A stretch of 12,386 nucleotides of DNA from assembly GCA_001564205.1 (NCBI GenBank), contig LKMY01000028.1:1-12386 (forward strand). The letters run 5' to 3'. The notes beneath the pieces were generated by a model, which was not told the origin of the DNA, did not search any database, and was given only the letters and a program-made list of their open reading frames with translations. The stretch's first letter is position 1. Every line of letters starts with the position of its first letter. Origin of the DNA: Nanohaloarchaea archaeon PL-Br10_U2g5. Lineage in GTDB: Archaea > Halobacteriota > Halobacteria > Halobacteriales > Haloferacaceae. This document shows, in pieces, positions 1 through 7,199 of this stretch. Both the position numbers and the translations under genes were made by a program.

Positions 1-230
1 ACACCGGACAGCAGCGCCGCGAGTACCCAGTTTCGCGGCGTGTCGAAGGGGCCGTACGGCCCACCCTTTCGCGAGAAGAGGTACACCGCGTAGACGGCGA
101 GCGGCACGAGCGTCGGGAGCGTAGCGGCGTCGACGACGCCGGCGATCCCCGACAGGAGCGCGATCGCGATCGTCGTTCCGCCGGCGCTGGCGGCGACGAC
201 CGCGTCCTCGCGTGCGCGTTCTATTTCCAT
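1..230 (-). CDS. Small membrane protein, partial (C-terminus outside the window)
   Basis: The frame opens at an ATG (228-230) and runs without a stop to the left edge, giving 76 codons. The protein begins MEIERAREDAVVAAS. It has a charged N-terminus followed by hydrophobic stretches at about residues 14-36 and 38-51, a polar loop with SRKGGPYGPF, and the start of a third hydrophobic segment at the edge. This fits a small integral membrane protein with two or more helices. I recognise no named family, so no function is assigned. A TATA-like TTTTGA (253-258, minus strand) lies 23-28 bp before the start, so the gene may have its own leaderless promoter. The FKBP gene upstream on the same strand ends at 316, so co-transcription is also possible. 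Confidence 0.6.
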   Translation of the reverse strand, partial: MEIERAREDAVVAASAGGTTIAIALLSGIAGVVDAATLPTLVPLAVYAVYLFSRKGGPYGPFDTPRNWVLAALLSG

Positions 231-315
231 ACCACTGGTAGTCAACTGACGTTCAAAACGGATCGGTTCGTCGTAGCCCCTCCCCACCGACGCGAGAGCG
301 TGGCGGCGACCGAGC

Positions 316-1248
316 TTACTCCTCGTCGAGTTCGTCGGCGATCTCGTCGGCGTCGATGTCGACGTCTTCGAGCGCCTCCTCGATGTCGCCGGCACCGGCG
401 CCACCCATGCCGCCCATCATCCCGCCGAGACCGCCCATCCCGCCGCCCTCGATAACTTCCTCGACGACGACGCGGTCGAGGTCGAGTCGGCCCATGAGGT
501 CTTGGGCGATCTGCTGTTTCTGGAACATCCACTGTTGGTTCATCTGCATCGCCTGTGTGGCCGTTACGTAGAGAACGTCCTTCTCGACGTCCTCGGTCTC
601 GACGGTTTCCTCGCCGTCGTCGTCTTCGGTGACGGTTTCCTCCGCTTCGGTGACCGTCTCGATCCGTACCTCAGGCGCCTCTTGGAGGTACATTCCGAGC
701 ATCCCAGCCGCCTTCTCTTCGCGGTCCTCGATGGCTTCGAGAATCTCGTACTCGTACTCGAGGTCCTCACCGGCCAGCGGGTGGTTGAAATCGACGCGGG
801 CGCGACCACCGATAATCGTCTCGAGGTAGCCCTGCCGGTTGTCGATCTGGATCTGCGCGCCGGGATAGCGGCTGTCCTCGGGGATCTTGTCGGCCTTGAC
901 CGTCTCGACCTCGTCGGGATCGTACGCGCCGAACGCGTCTTCGGCGGGGACGTCGACGACCCCCTCGTCACCGACGGCGGCACCGATGAACGCCTCCTCG
1001 ACGGACGGGAACACGTGTCCGGCGCCGAGCGCGATGATGCGTGGCTCGAACTCGTGCTCTTCGGTGTCGATCTCTGCCTCTTCAGCGACCGACTCGTCGG
1101 TCGTGTCGATGACGCGGTCGTCGTCGGCGGTCCGGATCGTGTACGCGACACGAACGAAGTCGCCGTCTTCCAGTCCGGCAGATTCGGTTTCGCTCTCGGT
1201 CTCGGCCTCGTCGTCTTCGGCCGCGTCCGCTTGCTCCTGATCGCTCAT
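316..1248 (-). CDS. FKBP-type peptidyl-prolyl cis-trans isomerase, SlyD-like, with C-terminal extension
   Basis: The gene encodes 310 residues from the ATG at 1248. An in-frame start 12 codons upstream (1284) is less likely because a TATA-like CTTAAG (1273-1278) sits 25-30 bp before 1248, as expected for a leaderless transcript. Residues 1-27 are a very acidic tail. The FKBP domain spans about 28-170 with an insert-in-flap (IF) chaperone segment; the SlyD hallmark VDFNHPLAG is at 152-160. After it come an acidic linker, a conserved C-terminal domain, and a Gly/Met-rich stretch (about 270-290) followed by an acidic end. The length and extra C-terminal domain match the long archaeal FKBPs (26-29 kDa type). 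The expected role is cytosolic proline isomerisation and folding assistance. It is divergent from the CYTH gene, with 115 bp between the starts. Confidence 0.9.
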   Translation of the reverse strand: MSDQEQADAAEDDEAETESETESAGLEDGDFVRVAYTIRTADDDRVIDTTDESVAEEAEIDTEEHEFEPRIIALGAGHVFPSVEEAFIGAAVGDEGVVDVPAEDAFGAYDPDEVETVKADKIPEDSRYPGAQIQIDNRQGYLETIIGGRARVDFNHPLAGEDLEYEYEILEAIEDREEKAAGMLGMYLQEAPEVRIETVTEAEETVTEDDDGEETVETEDVEKDVLYVTATQAMQMNQQWMFQKQQIAQDLMGRLDLDRVVVEEVIEGGGMGGLGGMMGGMGGAGAGDIEEALEDVDIDADEIADELDEE

Positions 1249-1272
1249 ACCCTGAAGGTCACCTGTTACACC

Positions 1273-1278
1273 CTTAAG
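1273..1278 (-). promoter_or_regulatory. TATA-like box for the FKBP gene
   Basis: The palindromic CTTAAG lies 25-30 bp before the ATG at 1248. This spacing implies that transcription begins at or very near the start codon. Confidence 0.45.
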
Positions 1279-1334
1279 GCGCACGGTTCACTCCGGGGGT
1301 CACCGGTGTTGCCGATCGGAAGCGTGGCACCGCC

Positions 1335-1340
1335 CTTATG
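1335..1340 (+). promoter_or_regulatory. TATA-like box for the CYTH gene
   Basis: CTTATG sits 24-29 bp before the ATG at 1364, and no Shine-Dalgarno sequence lies in between. This is consistent with a leaderless transcript. Confidence 0.45.
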
Positions 1341-1363
1341 AACGCTCCCGCGAGAGTCGGGGC

Positions 1364-1978
1364 ATGTACGAAGTCGAGATCAAAGTGGCCGCGGACCTCG
1401 ACGCGGTCCGAGAGCGGCTCCGCGACGTCGGCGCCGAGCAGGTCGGCGCCCGTCGCCAGCGCGACGTGTACTACGACGCTCCACACCGCGACTTCGCCGA
1501 AACGGACGAGGCGCTCCGGATCCGCCGCGAGACCGAACTCGCGGACGGCATCGACTTCGTTGACAACGAGGGCGGTCCGGAGGCGACGGGAACGACGAAC
1601 GCGACGGAGACGACGAAGATCACCTATAAAGGGCCGCTGCTCGACGCGGGATCGAAGACTCGCGCGGAACACGAGACCGCGGTGGGCGACGCCGAGGCGA
1701 CGGCAGGGGTGTTCGCCGGGCTCGGCTTCGAGCCGGCGGCGACCGTCGAGAAGCGCCGGGAGTTCTGGTCGTACGACGGGTTCACCGTCACGCTCGACGC
1801 CGTCACCGGTCTCGGGGAATTCGTCGAGATCGAGCGGACGGTCGACGGCGAGGCCGCGATCGAGTCGGCTCGCGACGAGGCGCTCGACGCCCTCGACGCG
1901 CTCGGGCTCGACGGCTCCACGCAGATCCGCACGTCGTACCTCGGGCTGTTGCTGGCGGACGCCGAAGGTGAGGACTGA
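1364..1978 (+). CDS. CYTH-domain protein (class IV adenylate cyclase CyaB / thiamine triphosphatase superfamily)
   Basis: The protein has 204 residues and starts MYEVEIKVAADL, which carries the defining ExExK motif (E3, E5, K7) at the very N-terminus. Further CYTH signatures follow: RxR in ALRIRRE (about residue 50), ITYKGP (about 86-91), EKRREFW, and LDAVTGLGEFVEIE, whose acidic residues bind metal in the tunnel fold. The family hydrolyses or cyclises triphosphorylated substrates with Mg or Mn. Members named CyaB make cAMP, but related proteins are thiamine triphosphatases or polyphosphatases, and the substrate cannot be told from sequence. A low-complexity Glu/Thr/Gly-rich insert lies around residues 70-85. 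The gene converges on maoC with only 12 bp between the stops. Confidence 0.85.
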   Translation: MYEVEIKVAADLDAVRERLRDVGAEQVGARRQRDVYYDAPHRDFAETDEALRIRRETELADGIDFVDNEGGPEATGTTNATETTKITYKGPLLDAGSKTRAEHETAVGDAEATAGVFAGLGFEPAATVEKRREFWSYDGFTVTLDAVTGLGEFVEIERTVDGEAAIESARDEALDALDALGLDGSTQIRTSYLGLLLADAEGED

Positions 1979-1990
1979 GCCGACGGCCAC

Positions 1991-2500
1991 CTACGTCTCG
2001 GCGGCGGGCCGCTTCTCGGAGAGAACGGTGCGATCGAACTCGCAGACGAGAACGTCTCCATCCGGGCTCTCGGTGCCGTCGCTCTTCGCGTCGCTCTCGT
2101 GGCGGTCAGCGATTTTGAACGCCTCCACGTGCATGGTCACGACGCCGCGTTCCCCGTCGCTCGTTTCTCGTTTATCGGTGACGGTCGAGCGCGCGCGAAT
2201 CGTATCCCCGTGAAACACCGGATTCGGGTGTTCGACGTCGTCGTACGAGAGGTTCGCAACGATGGTGCCGTCGGTGGTCTCGGGGATCGACACGCCGACC
2301 GCCAGCGACATCGTGTAGAGTCCGTTGACGAGGCGGTCGCCGAACTGCGTCTCGGCGGCGAAGTCGGCGTCAAGGTGGAGCGGCTGCTGGTTCATCGTCA
2401 TATCACAGAACCGCTGGTTGTCGGCCTCGCTTATCGTCCGCCGCGTCGCGTGGTCGATCGTCTCACCGACCGTGAACTCCTCGTAGTAGCGTCCAGGCAT
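1991..2500 (-). CDS. MaoC-like enoyl-CoA hydratase/dehydratase
   Basis: The protein has 169 residues and starts at the ATG at 2500 (MPGRYYEEFTVGETIDH). The frame stays open to 2695 but the upstream part looks like non-coding leader. A weak TATA-like ATTTGAC lies 22-29 bp before the chosen start. It is a single hot-dog domain with the typical opening (YYEEFTVGE) and the segment TMNQQPLHLD at 35-44. The usual MaoC/PhaJ catalytic motif is GDxNPxH; here His42 is kept but the Asp position is Asn37 and the Asn position is Gln39. From memory, the same kind of replacement occurs in the MaoC-like proteins paired with CitE in mycobacteria and in mesaconyl-CoA hydratases. The likely reaction is hydration of a branched C5 dicarboxyl-CoA such as mesaconyl-CoA or itaconyl-CoA (inference). 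It is divergent from the CitE-like lyase. Confidence 0.82.
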   Translation of the reverse strand: MPGRYYEEFTVGETIDHATRRTISEADNQRFCDMTMNQQPLHLDADFAAETQFGDRLVNGLYTMSLAVGVSIPETTDGTIVANLSYDDVEHPNPVFHGDTIRARSTVTDKRETSDGERGVVTMHVEAFKIADRHESDAKSDGTESPDGDVLVCEFDRTVLSEKRPAAET

Positions 2501-2529
2501 ACGCCGGGGATCGGTCGCGCGGGTCAAAT

Positions 2530-2578
2530 CGGTACCGCTCCGAACGCGATCGCGCCTCGGTACCGCTCCGGACGCGAT
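2530..2578. repeat. Two 21-bp direct repeats between maoC and citE
   Basis: Copies at 2530-2550 and 2558-2578 share 20 of 21 bases, beginning CGGTACCGCTCCG and differing only at position 14 (A versus G). They start 28 bp apart in the divergent intergenic region, upstream of the TATA boxes of both genes. They could be a regulator-binding pair or a simple duplication. Confidence 0.8.
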
Positions 2579-2626
2579 TGTTCCTGCCGCGCTCACCGCT
2601 CGCGCGCTTGTCTCTTCGTCGTCGCG

Positions 2627-2632
2627 TTTTAT
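2627..2632 (+). promoter_or_regulatory. TATA box for the CitE-like lyase gene
   Basis: TTTTAT lies 25-30 bp before the ATG at 2657 in an otherwise GC-rich stretch. It supports that start and a leaderless transcript. Confidence 0.6.
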
Positions 2633-2656
2633 CTTTCCCCGGGCGATGGTCGAGGT

Positions 2657-3541
2657 ATGGTTCGACGAAGTCTGCTGTTCTCGCCCGGCGATCAACCGGA
2701 ACTCATGTGGAAAGCCCCCGGTGCGGGCGCCGACGTGATCTGCTTCGATCTCGAAGACGCGGTCGCGCCCGACCGAAAAGACGAGGCCCGCACGAGCGTC
2801 CGGGAGGTGCTCTCAGATCCAGCCTTCGACCCGGACGCCGAGGTCTGTGTCCGGCTGACCGCGGACGCGCCGGCGAACGACCTCGACGCGCTGGTATCAT
2901 CGCCTCCCGGAGTCGACAAGGGCGACGAAGCCGACTCGAGACTCAGACTCGACGCCGTCATGCTCCCGAAAGTGGAGTCGTCCGCGCGAGTCGATGACGC
3001 CGCGTCGCTGTGCCAGGCTCGTGGGCTCGATCTGAACGTGTTCGCGCTAGTCGAGACCGCAGCCGGCGTCCTTTCGGCGCGGGGGATCGCCGCGGCGGGC
3101 CCGACTGACGCGGTCGTTTTCGGCGCCGAGGACCTCGCGGCCGACATCGGGGCAACGCGAACTACAGCGGGAACCGAGATCCTCTATGCGCGCGAGCACG
3201 TTGTCCTCGCCGCCAGCGCAGCCGAGATCGATGCAATCGATACGGTGTATCCCGATTTCTCGGACACAGACGGACTTCGCGAGGACACCGAGTTCGCACT
3301 CACGCTCGGCTACGACGGAAAGCTCGCGATCCACCCGGCGCAGGTCGACCCGATAAACGAGGCGTTCACGCCCGACGACGACGAGATCGAGTGGGCGGAA
3401 GCGGTGCTTGACGCCCGCGACGAGGCACGGCGAGAGGGTCGAGCGGTGTTCCAGGTCGACGGCGAGATGATCGACGCGCCGCTGATCACGCAGGCCGAGC
3501 GGATCGTCGGACGGGCCGCGGCGGCTGATGACGGTCGCTGA
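2657..3541 (+). CDS. CitE-family CoA-ester lyase (malyl-CoA / methylmalyl-CoA / citramalyl-CoA type)
   Basis: The protein has 294 residues and starts MVRRSLLFSPGDQPELM. The longer frame from 2099 is rejected because it is antisense to maoC, while a TATA box fits the ATG at 2657. Hallmarks of the HpcH/HpaI-CitE TIM barrel are visible: RSLLFSPG (4-11), DLEDAVAPDRKDEAR (31-45), VMLPKVES (101-108), the metal ligands Glu133 in ALVETAAG and Glu158-Asp159 in FGAEDLAADIG, and the C-terminal GKLAIHPAQV (221-230). The family cleaves or condenses 3-hydroxyacyl-CoAs such as malyl-CoA, beta-methylmalyl-CoA or citramalyl-CoA. Some haloarchaeal members instead act as malyl-CoA thioesterases that complete malate synthesis, and I cannot separate these from sequence. 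Pairing with the MaoC-like hydratase and GDH suggests the methylaspartate cycle or itaconate/leucine breakdown. Confidence 0.88.
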   Translation: MVRRSLLFSPGDQPELMWKAPGAGADVICFDLEDAVAPDRKDEARTSVREVLSDPAFDPDAEVCVRLTADAPANDLDALVSSPPGVDKGDEADSRLRLDAVMLPKVESSARVDDAASLCQARGLDLNVFALVETAAGVLSARGIAAAGPTDAVVFGAEDLAADIGATRTTAGTEILYAREHVVLAASAAEIDAIDTVYPDFSDTDGLREDTEFALTLGYDGKLAIHPAQVDPINEAFTPDDDEIEWAEAVLDARDEARREGRAVFQVDGEMIDAPLITQAERIVGRAAAADDGR

Positions 3542-3615
3542 CTCAGCGGTTCGAAGGTGACGGCGCCACGCTGCGGTCGTCGGGCGGTTCTCACACTCGT
3601 TGAGGGCTCCGTCAC

Positions 3616-3621
3616 AATTAA
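3616..3621 (+). promoter_or_regulatory. TATA box for the glutamate dehydrogenase gene
   Basis: AATTAA lies 26-31 bp before the ATG at 3647. It supports the chosen start and transcription separate from the lyase gene. Confidence 0.55.
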
Positions 3622-3646
3622 CCTCGCCCCCGCAGGACGTTCACGT

Positions 3647-4900
3647 ATGGTCGACCAGGCGAACCCGTTCGAGAGCTTACAGGAGCAGGTCGACGACGCT
3701 GCGGCGTCACTCGACGCTGCTCCCGGCGTTATCGAGCGACTGAAAAACCCCGAGCGGGTGTTAGAGACGAACTTGACGTTCGAACTAGACGACGGCTCGT
3801 TAGAGACGGTCCGCGCGTACCGAGCGCAGTTTAACGGCGACCGTGGCCCGTATAAAGGTGGGATCCGATATCACCCGGGCGTCACGCGAGACGAGGTAAA
3901 GGCGCTCTCGGGGTGGATGGCATACAAATGCGCCGTCGTCAACGTTCCCTACGGCGGCGGGAAGGGCGGAATCGCGATTGATCCCAGTGATTACTCCGAC
4001 GCCGAACTAGAGCGTCTCACCCGGGCGTTCGCGACTGAACTTCGACCGATCATCGGTGAGGACCGAGATATTCCCGCACCGGACGTCAACACCGGTCAGC
4101 GGGAGATGAACTGGATCAAAGACACCTACGAGACATTAGAGAACACGACCGCTCCGGGCGTTATCACCGGAAAAGCGGTCGACTCGGGCGGCAGTGAGGG
4201 TCGCGTCGAAGCGACCGGGCGATCGGTCGCGATCGCGGCGCGAGAGATCTTCAACTGGCTCGATCGGGACATCACGGGGGCGACCGTTGCTGTGCAAGGA
4301 TACGGGAACGCCGGCTCGGTCGCCGCCGGGCTGATCGATGATCTCGGCGCCGACATCGTCGCCGTCTCCGACTCCTCAGGCGGTATCCACGATCCCGACG
4401 GATTCGACGCGCGCGCCGTGAAGGATCACAAAAGCGAGACCGGAGCGGTCTCCGGCTACGGAGACACCACCGCAATCACGAACGAGGAGCTGTTGACGCT
4501 CGATGTCGACATCCTCGTCCCGGCGGCACTGGAGAACGCGATTAACCGTGACCTCGCCGAAGATGTCGACGCCGACGTGATCGTCGAGGCCGCCAACGGG
4601 CCGCTCACGCCCGGTGCCGACGAGGTATTGACCGACAAAGACGTTTGGATCGTCCCCGATATTTTTGCGAATTCCGGCGGTGTCACCGTCTCGTACTTCG
4701 AGTGGGTGCAGAACCGACAGCGGTTCCACTGGACCGAGTCGCGAGTCAACGAGGAGCTCGAACGCGTGATCACGGGTGCGTTCGAGGGAATCGTTGATTC
4801 CTACGAGACGTACGACGTGCCGAACCTCAGAACCGCCGCCTACGTCGTCGCTATCGGCCGGATCGTGAAAGCCTACGATCAGGCCGGCAGTTGGCCGTAG
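3647..4900 (+). CDS. gdhA: Glutamate dehydrogenase (Glu/Leu/Phe/Val dehydrogenase family)
   Basis: The protein has 417 residues and starts [15 protein letters not shown]. The frame opens 30 codons earlier (3557), but a TATA box placed for 3647 and the typical family N-terminus favour the later ATG. The substrate domain shows [11 protein letters not shown] (69-79), the glutamate-binding Lys94 in MAYK, and the catalytic Lys106 in [17 protein letters not shown] follows at 144-150. The Rossmann domain has GYGNAG (218-223) and, at the end of its second strand, SDSSGG (241-246). The enzyme interconverts glutamate with 2-oxoglutarate and ammonia in the cytosol; NAD versus NADP preference is not clear. 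Its 3' neighbour dph6 converges with an 18-bp gap. The gene holds four Leu TTA codons and two CTAG tetramers, both rare here. It could recapture ammonia in a methylaspartate cycle (inference). The symbol gdhA is by family; haloarchaea often have several paralogues. Confidence 0.92.
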   Translation: MVDQANPFESLQEQVDDAAASLDAAPGVIERLKNPERVLETNLTFELDDGSLETVRAYRAQFNGDRGPYKGGIRYHPGVTRDEVKALSGWMAYKCAVVNVPYGGGKGGIAIDPSDYSDAELERLTRAFATELRPIIGEDRDIPAPDVNTGQREMNWIKDTYETLENTTAPGVITGKAVDSGGSEGRVEATGRSVAIAAREIFNWLDRDITGATVAVQGYGNAGSVAAGLIDDLGADIVAVSDSSGGIHDPDGFDARAVKDHKSETGAVSGYGDTTAITNEELLTLDVDILVPAALENAINRDLAEDVDADVIVEAANGPLTPGADEVLTDKDVWIVPDIFANSGGVTVSYFEWVQNRQRFHWTESRVNEELERVITGAFEGIVDSYETYDVPNLRTAAYVVAIGRIVKAYDQAGSWP

Positions 4901-4918
4901 AGCGCGTGAACCGTCGAA

Positions 4919-5635
4919 CTACTCCAGCCACGCGTCCCGAACCTCCACGTGGCCGCGATCTCCCTCCCAGACGGCGTCGTACTCGAAGGTTATCCGACGA
5001 CTCATATGTGGGCCATCGACGACGTACGTCTCGAATTCGCCGCCCTCGCCGAGCGGATGGACGCCGTACTCCTCACGGAGCTCGAGAAGGTCAGCGAGCG
5101 CGTCGGCGTCGTATCGCCGACCAAGCCACGACTCGTCGAGCCCGTAGGCGGCGACTTGGACGATTCGGATCTCGAAGCCGGCATCGAACATCGCCTCGGC
5201 GAGTGCAACCGGATCTTCGCGCCACAGCGGTGCAAACAGCTCGATTCCGAGCCGATCGCACATCCGCTGAATGCGGCTCGTCTGGAACTCGCTTTCGACC
5301 GCACCGGCGGTGACACCTGCGAGGTCGACGTCGTCTTCGGCAGCGATCTCCCGGAGCGCCGCCTCCATCGGTTCCAGTTCCGCGTCGCCCTGCGCACCGG
5401 CGTCGTCAACGTCGTCGGCGCCGAAGTCGGCGGGCGAAACCTCGACGAGGTCGATCCCGACGCTCTCGGCTGCGAGCCCGGCGAGCTCTGTCACCGGGGT
5501 GTGATACATATAGGAGTCGCCCGCGGGATGGACCGTCAGGAGTCGTGATACGTCGAGATCCGATTCTAGCGCCCGATACAGCGCCCACGAGGAGTCTTTC
5601 CCACCCGAAAAGAGACTCACCCAGTCGCCAGTCAT
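4919..5635 (-). CDS. dph6: Diphthine--ammonia ligase-type ATP pyrophosphatase (Dph6 / DUF71 family)
   Basis: The protein has 238 residues and starts MTGDWVSLFSGGKDSS. The PP-loop SGGKDS at 10-15 binds ATP for adenylation. The C-terminal EGGEFET block (197-203), following YGVHPLG, is the second signature of the Dph6/MJ0570 family. The expected reaction is amidation of diphthine on elongation factor 2 to diphthamide, with ATP and ammonia, in the cytosol. Length equals that of stand-alone archaeal members. A TATA-like CTTTAC lies 24-29 bp upstream, consistent with a leaderless transcript. The gene converges on gdhA and is divergent from the DedA gene. Other members of this superfamily have different ligase roles, so the precise substrate is a family-based assignment. 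Confidence 0.85.
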   Translation of the reverse strand: MTGDWVSLFSGGKDSSWALYRALESDLDVSRLLTVHPAGDSYMYHTPVTELAGLAAESVGIDLVEVSPADFGADDVDDAGAQGDAELEPMEAALREIAAEDDVDLAGVTAGAVESEFQTSRIQRMCDRLGIELFAPLWREDPVALAEAMFDAGFEIRIVQVAAYGLDESWLGRRYDADALADLLELREEYGVHPLGEGGEFETYVVDGPHMSRRITFEYDAVWEGDRGHVEVRDAWLE

Positions 5636-5658
5636 GAACGACCGGACGCATGGACCGC

Positions 5659-5664
5659 GTAAAG
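5659..5664 (-). promoter_or_regulatory. TATA-like box for dph6
   Basis: On the minus strand CTTTAC lies 24-29 bp before the ATG at 5635. Confidence 0.4.
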
Positions 5665-5746
5665 CGTCGGCGGTCCCATCCGGCGATCGATTACAAAACC
5701 GTTCGGCCGCTCTGTGACGGTCGGGCTAACAGCGTCCGGTGGAACC

Positions 5747-5753
5747 TATTTAA
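5747..5753 (+). promoter_or_regulatory. TATA box for the DedA-family gene
   Basis: TATTTAA lies 24-30 bp before the GTG at 5777. A stop codon (TGA, 5768-5770) is in frame just upstream, so this box together with the GTG decides the start. Confidence 0.65.
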
Positions 5754-5776
5754 CGCATACAAGTGAATGAGCACGC

Positions 5777-6349
5777 GTGTTAGAGGGGATTGCTGCCGGT
5801 TCGACAGGCGGATCACTGCTACCGATACTGGTGATTCTACTCCTCCTCGCGTTGTTCTACTTCGACGGAATGGTGATCGGCAAATTCCTCCCCCCGGCGG
5901 CGTTTTTCGTCTCGTACGTCGCGCTGCTCCGACCCTCGCCGACGACGCTGCTTCCCGTGAGTCTTGCCTGCGTCGTGGCCGCTACGCTCGGACAGTGGAC
6001 GCTCTACCGAGGGTTGAACGACGAAAGCCCCGAGTTTTTCGGGATTCGCAGGCGACTCCCGTACGTCGACAGAGTTCCGCTGGTCGTGCGTGGCGGTATC
6101 GGCGAGCGACAGATGAAAATCGTTGACAACCTTTTCGATCGCTTCGGTGGTGTCGCCCTTCCGGTCGCCAACGTGATCCCGGGCATCCGAAGTCTGCTGA
6201 CGATTCCCGCGGGATTGAGCCGATATCCCGTCGGGCGCTTCCTGGTCCTTTCGTTTCTCGGGAACACCGCCTACGTCGCGTTGTTGCTCGGTGTCGCGTT
6301 GGGCTTCATCGAAGTCGCTCAGTTCGTCCCGCTTATTCTCCCGACGTAG
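5777..6349 (+). CDS. DedA-family membrane protein (VTT / SNARE-associated domain)
   Basis: The protein has 190 residues and starts at a GTG. An in-frame TGA at 5768 and the TATA box at 5747-5753 fix this start. Hydrophobic segments lie at about 14-35, 38-51, 58-75, 125-145 and 154-185. The conserved VTT core is visible as DRFGGVALPVANVIPGIRSL (121-140), followed by TIPAGLSRYPVGRF, matching the family pattern in which a Pro-Gly-x-Arg re-entrant segment precedes an Ala-Gly. DedA-type proteins act in the cytoplasmic membrane in envelope homeostasis; several bacterial and eukaryotic relatives flip or scramble phospholipids. No substrate can be read from the sequence. It stands alone, divergent from dph6 and convergent with the minus-strand gene ending at 6470. 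Confidence 0.88.
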   Translation: MLEGIAAGSTGGSLLPILVILLLLALFYFDGMVIGKFLPPAAFFVSYVALLRPSPTTLLPVSLACVVAATLGQWTLYRGLNDESPEFFGIRRRLPYVDRVPLVVRGGIGERQMKIVDNLFDRFGGVALPVANVIPGIRSLLTIPAGLSRYPVGRFLVLSFLGNTAYVALLLGVALGFIEVAQFVPLILPT

Positions 6350-6469
6350 TTCGCCCGGTCACCGATCAACCGACCGATCGTGGCCAGTTTCACTGATGTT
6401 CCAGTAAATGATACACCCGTGTCTCCTTCGCCCGAGTGCCGCGGTGCCGAGTGTGAACGGCCCGTCCGA

Positions 6470-7039
6470 TCAGTCCGAGATGAACTCGTTGTCGCGCCAG
6501 TTGACGCCGCCGTCGCCGTCGCCCGCGCCTTGCGGGCTCTCGACGACTTCGATACTCGCGGGGCGGGCCTCGCCCTCGACGATCCGGGTCGCCTCTAGCT
6601 CGTCGTCCTCTTCGGTGATCGCCGTAAGCGTTCCTTTCTCGGAGAGTAGCGCCAGCTCTCGGAGCACGAGGAACATCGGATACTGGAGCGCGGAGTTCTG
6701 GAGGACGGTCTCGCGGTCGCCTTTGAAACAGGCGAACTCGACGAGTTCGGAAGGGATCTCTTCTTCGTCGTCGTCCATCCACTGCGGACCGCCGGCGCGC
6801 GGCGGTTCTTCCTCCCACACGCGAGTCTCCGTGACGGACGCCTTCAGCTGTGCAGTCGGCGTGTACTTACTGATCGATTCGTCGTCCGATAAGGCCTTGA
6901 TAATGAGAGTGTTGTTTCGACGCGTGATGTCGATATCGTTGATCTCCGGGGGGAGGTCGGGGGCTTCTTCGAAGTACGTCTCCACGTCTTCGAGTGGCAG
7001 TTCGAGCGTCGAATGAAGTCTGAACACGCGGCCTGTCAT
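6470..7039 (-). CDS. Conserved acidic haloarchaeal protein of unknown function
   Basis: The chosen start is the ATG at 7039, giving 189 residues beginning MTGRVFRLHSTLELPLEDV. A TTG 17 codons upstream is the only other start before a stop and encodes a basic, unconvincing extension. Visible blocks are ITRRNNTLIIKAL (38-50), SKYTPTAQLKASVTE (58-71), an acidic spacer with DDDEEEIPSELVE, CFKGDRETVLQNSALQYPMF (104-123) and ITEEDDELEATRI, then a disordered Gly/Asp tail ending WRDNEFISD. It has no membrane segment or signal peptide. I recall similar proteins across haloarchaea under a DUF label (possibly DUF7110, unverified) without known function. Unlike its neighbours, it has its clear TATA box about 84-90 bp before the start, implying a leader of roughly 60 nt. 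Confidence 0.78.
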   Translation of the reverse strand: MTGRVFRLHSTLELPLEDVETYFEEAPDLPPEINDIDITRRNNTLIIKALSDDESISKYTPTAQLKASVTETRVWEEEPPRAGGPQWMDDDEEEIPSELVEFACFKGDRETVLQNSALQYPMFLVLRELALLSEKGTLTAITEEDDELEATRIVEGEARPASIEVVESPQGAGDGDGGVNWRDNEFISD

Positions 7040-7098
7040 TGTTGATTGGGTGAGGTGGGATCGAATCGATCGGGACGGCGGCAGCGGCAACGGCTGCT

Positions 7099-7122
7099 CC
7101 TACCTGAGTTAGGCACCGTAGG
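7099..7122. promoter_or_regulatory. Nested dyad between TATA box and predicted transcription start
   Basis: CCTAC (7099-7103) pairs with GTAGG (7118-7122), and inside it CCT (7103-7105) pairs with AGG (7111-7113). The position covers the stretch from the TATA box to the expected start site, as for a repressor operator. It could also form a hairpin at the 5' end of the leader. Confidence 0.3.
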
Positions 7123-7129
7123 TTTATAT
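7123..7129 (-). promoter_or_regulatory. TATA box with long leader, upstream of the gene ending at 6470
   Basis: On the minus strand ATATAAA is the best TATA match between 7040 and 7199. Predicted transcription would begin near 7100, giving a leader of about 60 nt before the ATG at 7039. No GGAGG-like site is present before that ATG. Confidence 0.5.
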
Positions 7130-7199
7130 GGCCTGCCCTTCGACTGACAGAGATCGGCGCCGTCGGTTGGCATCGCTCAGTCCTCGGTTCACGAACGCG

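Noticed and set aside
502..1341. 279-residue plus-strand frame opposite the FKBP gene
   Set aside because: It is antisense to a clear FKBP with strong motifs; such long shadow frames are usual at high GC.
2099..2656. N-terminal extension of the CitE-like lyase
   Set aside because: It is antisense to maoC and resembles no family; the TATA box and family N-terminus fix the start at 2657.
3545..3556. tRNA T-loop-like GGTTCGAA
   Set aside because: No acceptor, D or anticodon arms can be formed around it.
6350..6469. Gap between the DedA gene and the unknown gene
   Set aside because: I saw no convincing gene, terminator hairpin or repeat there.
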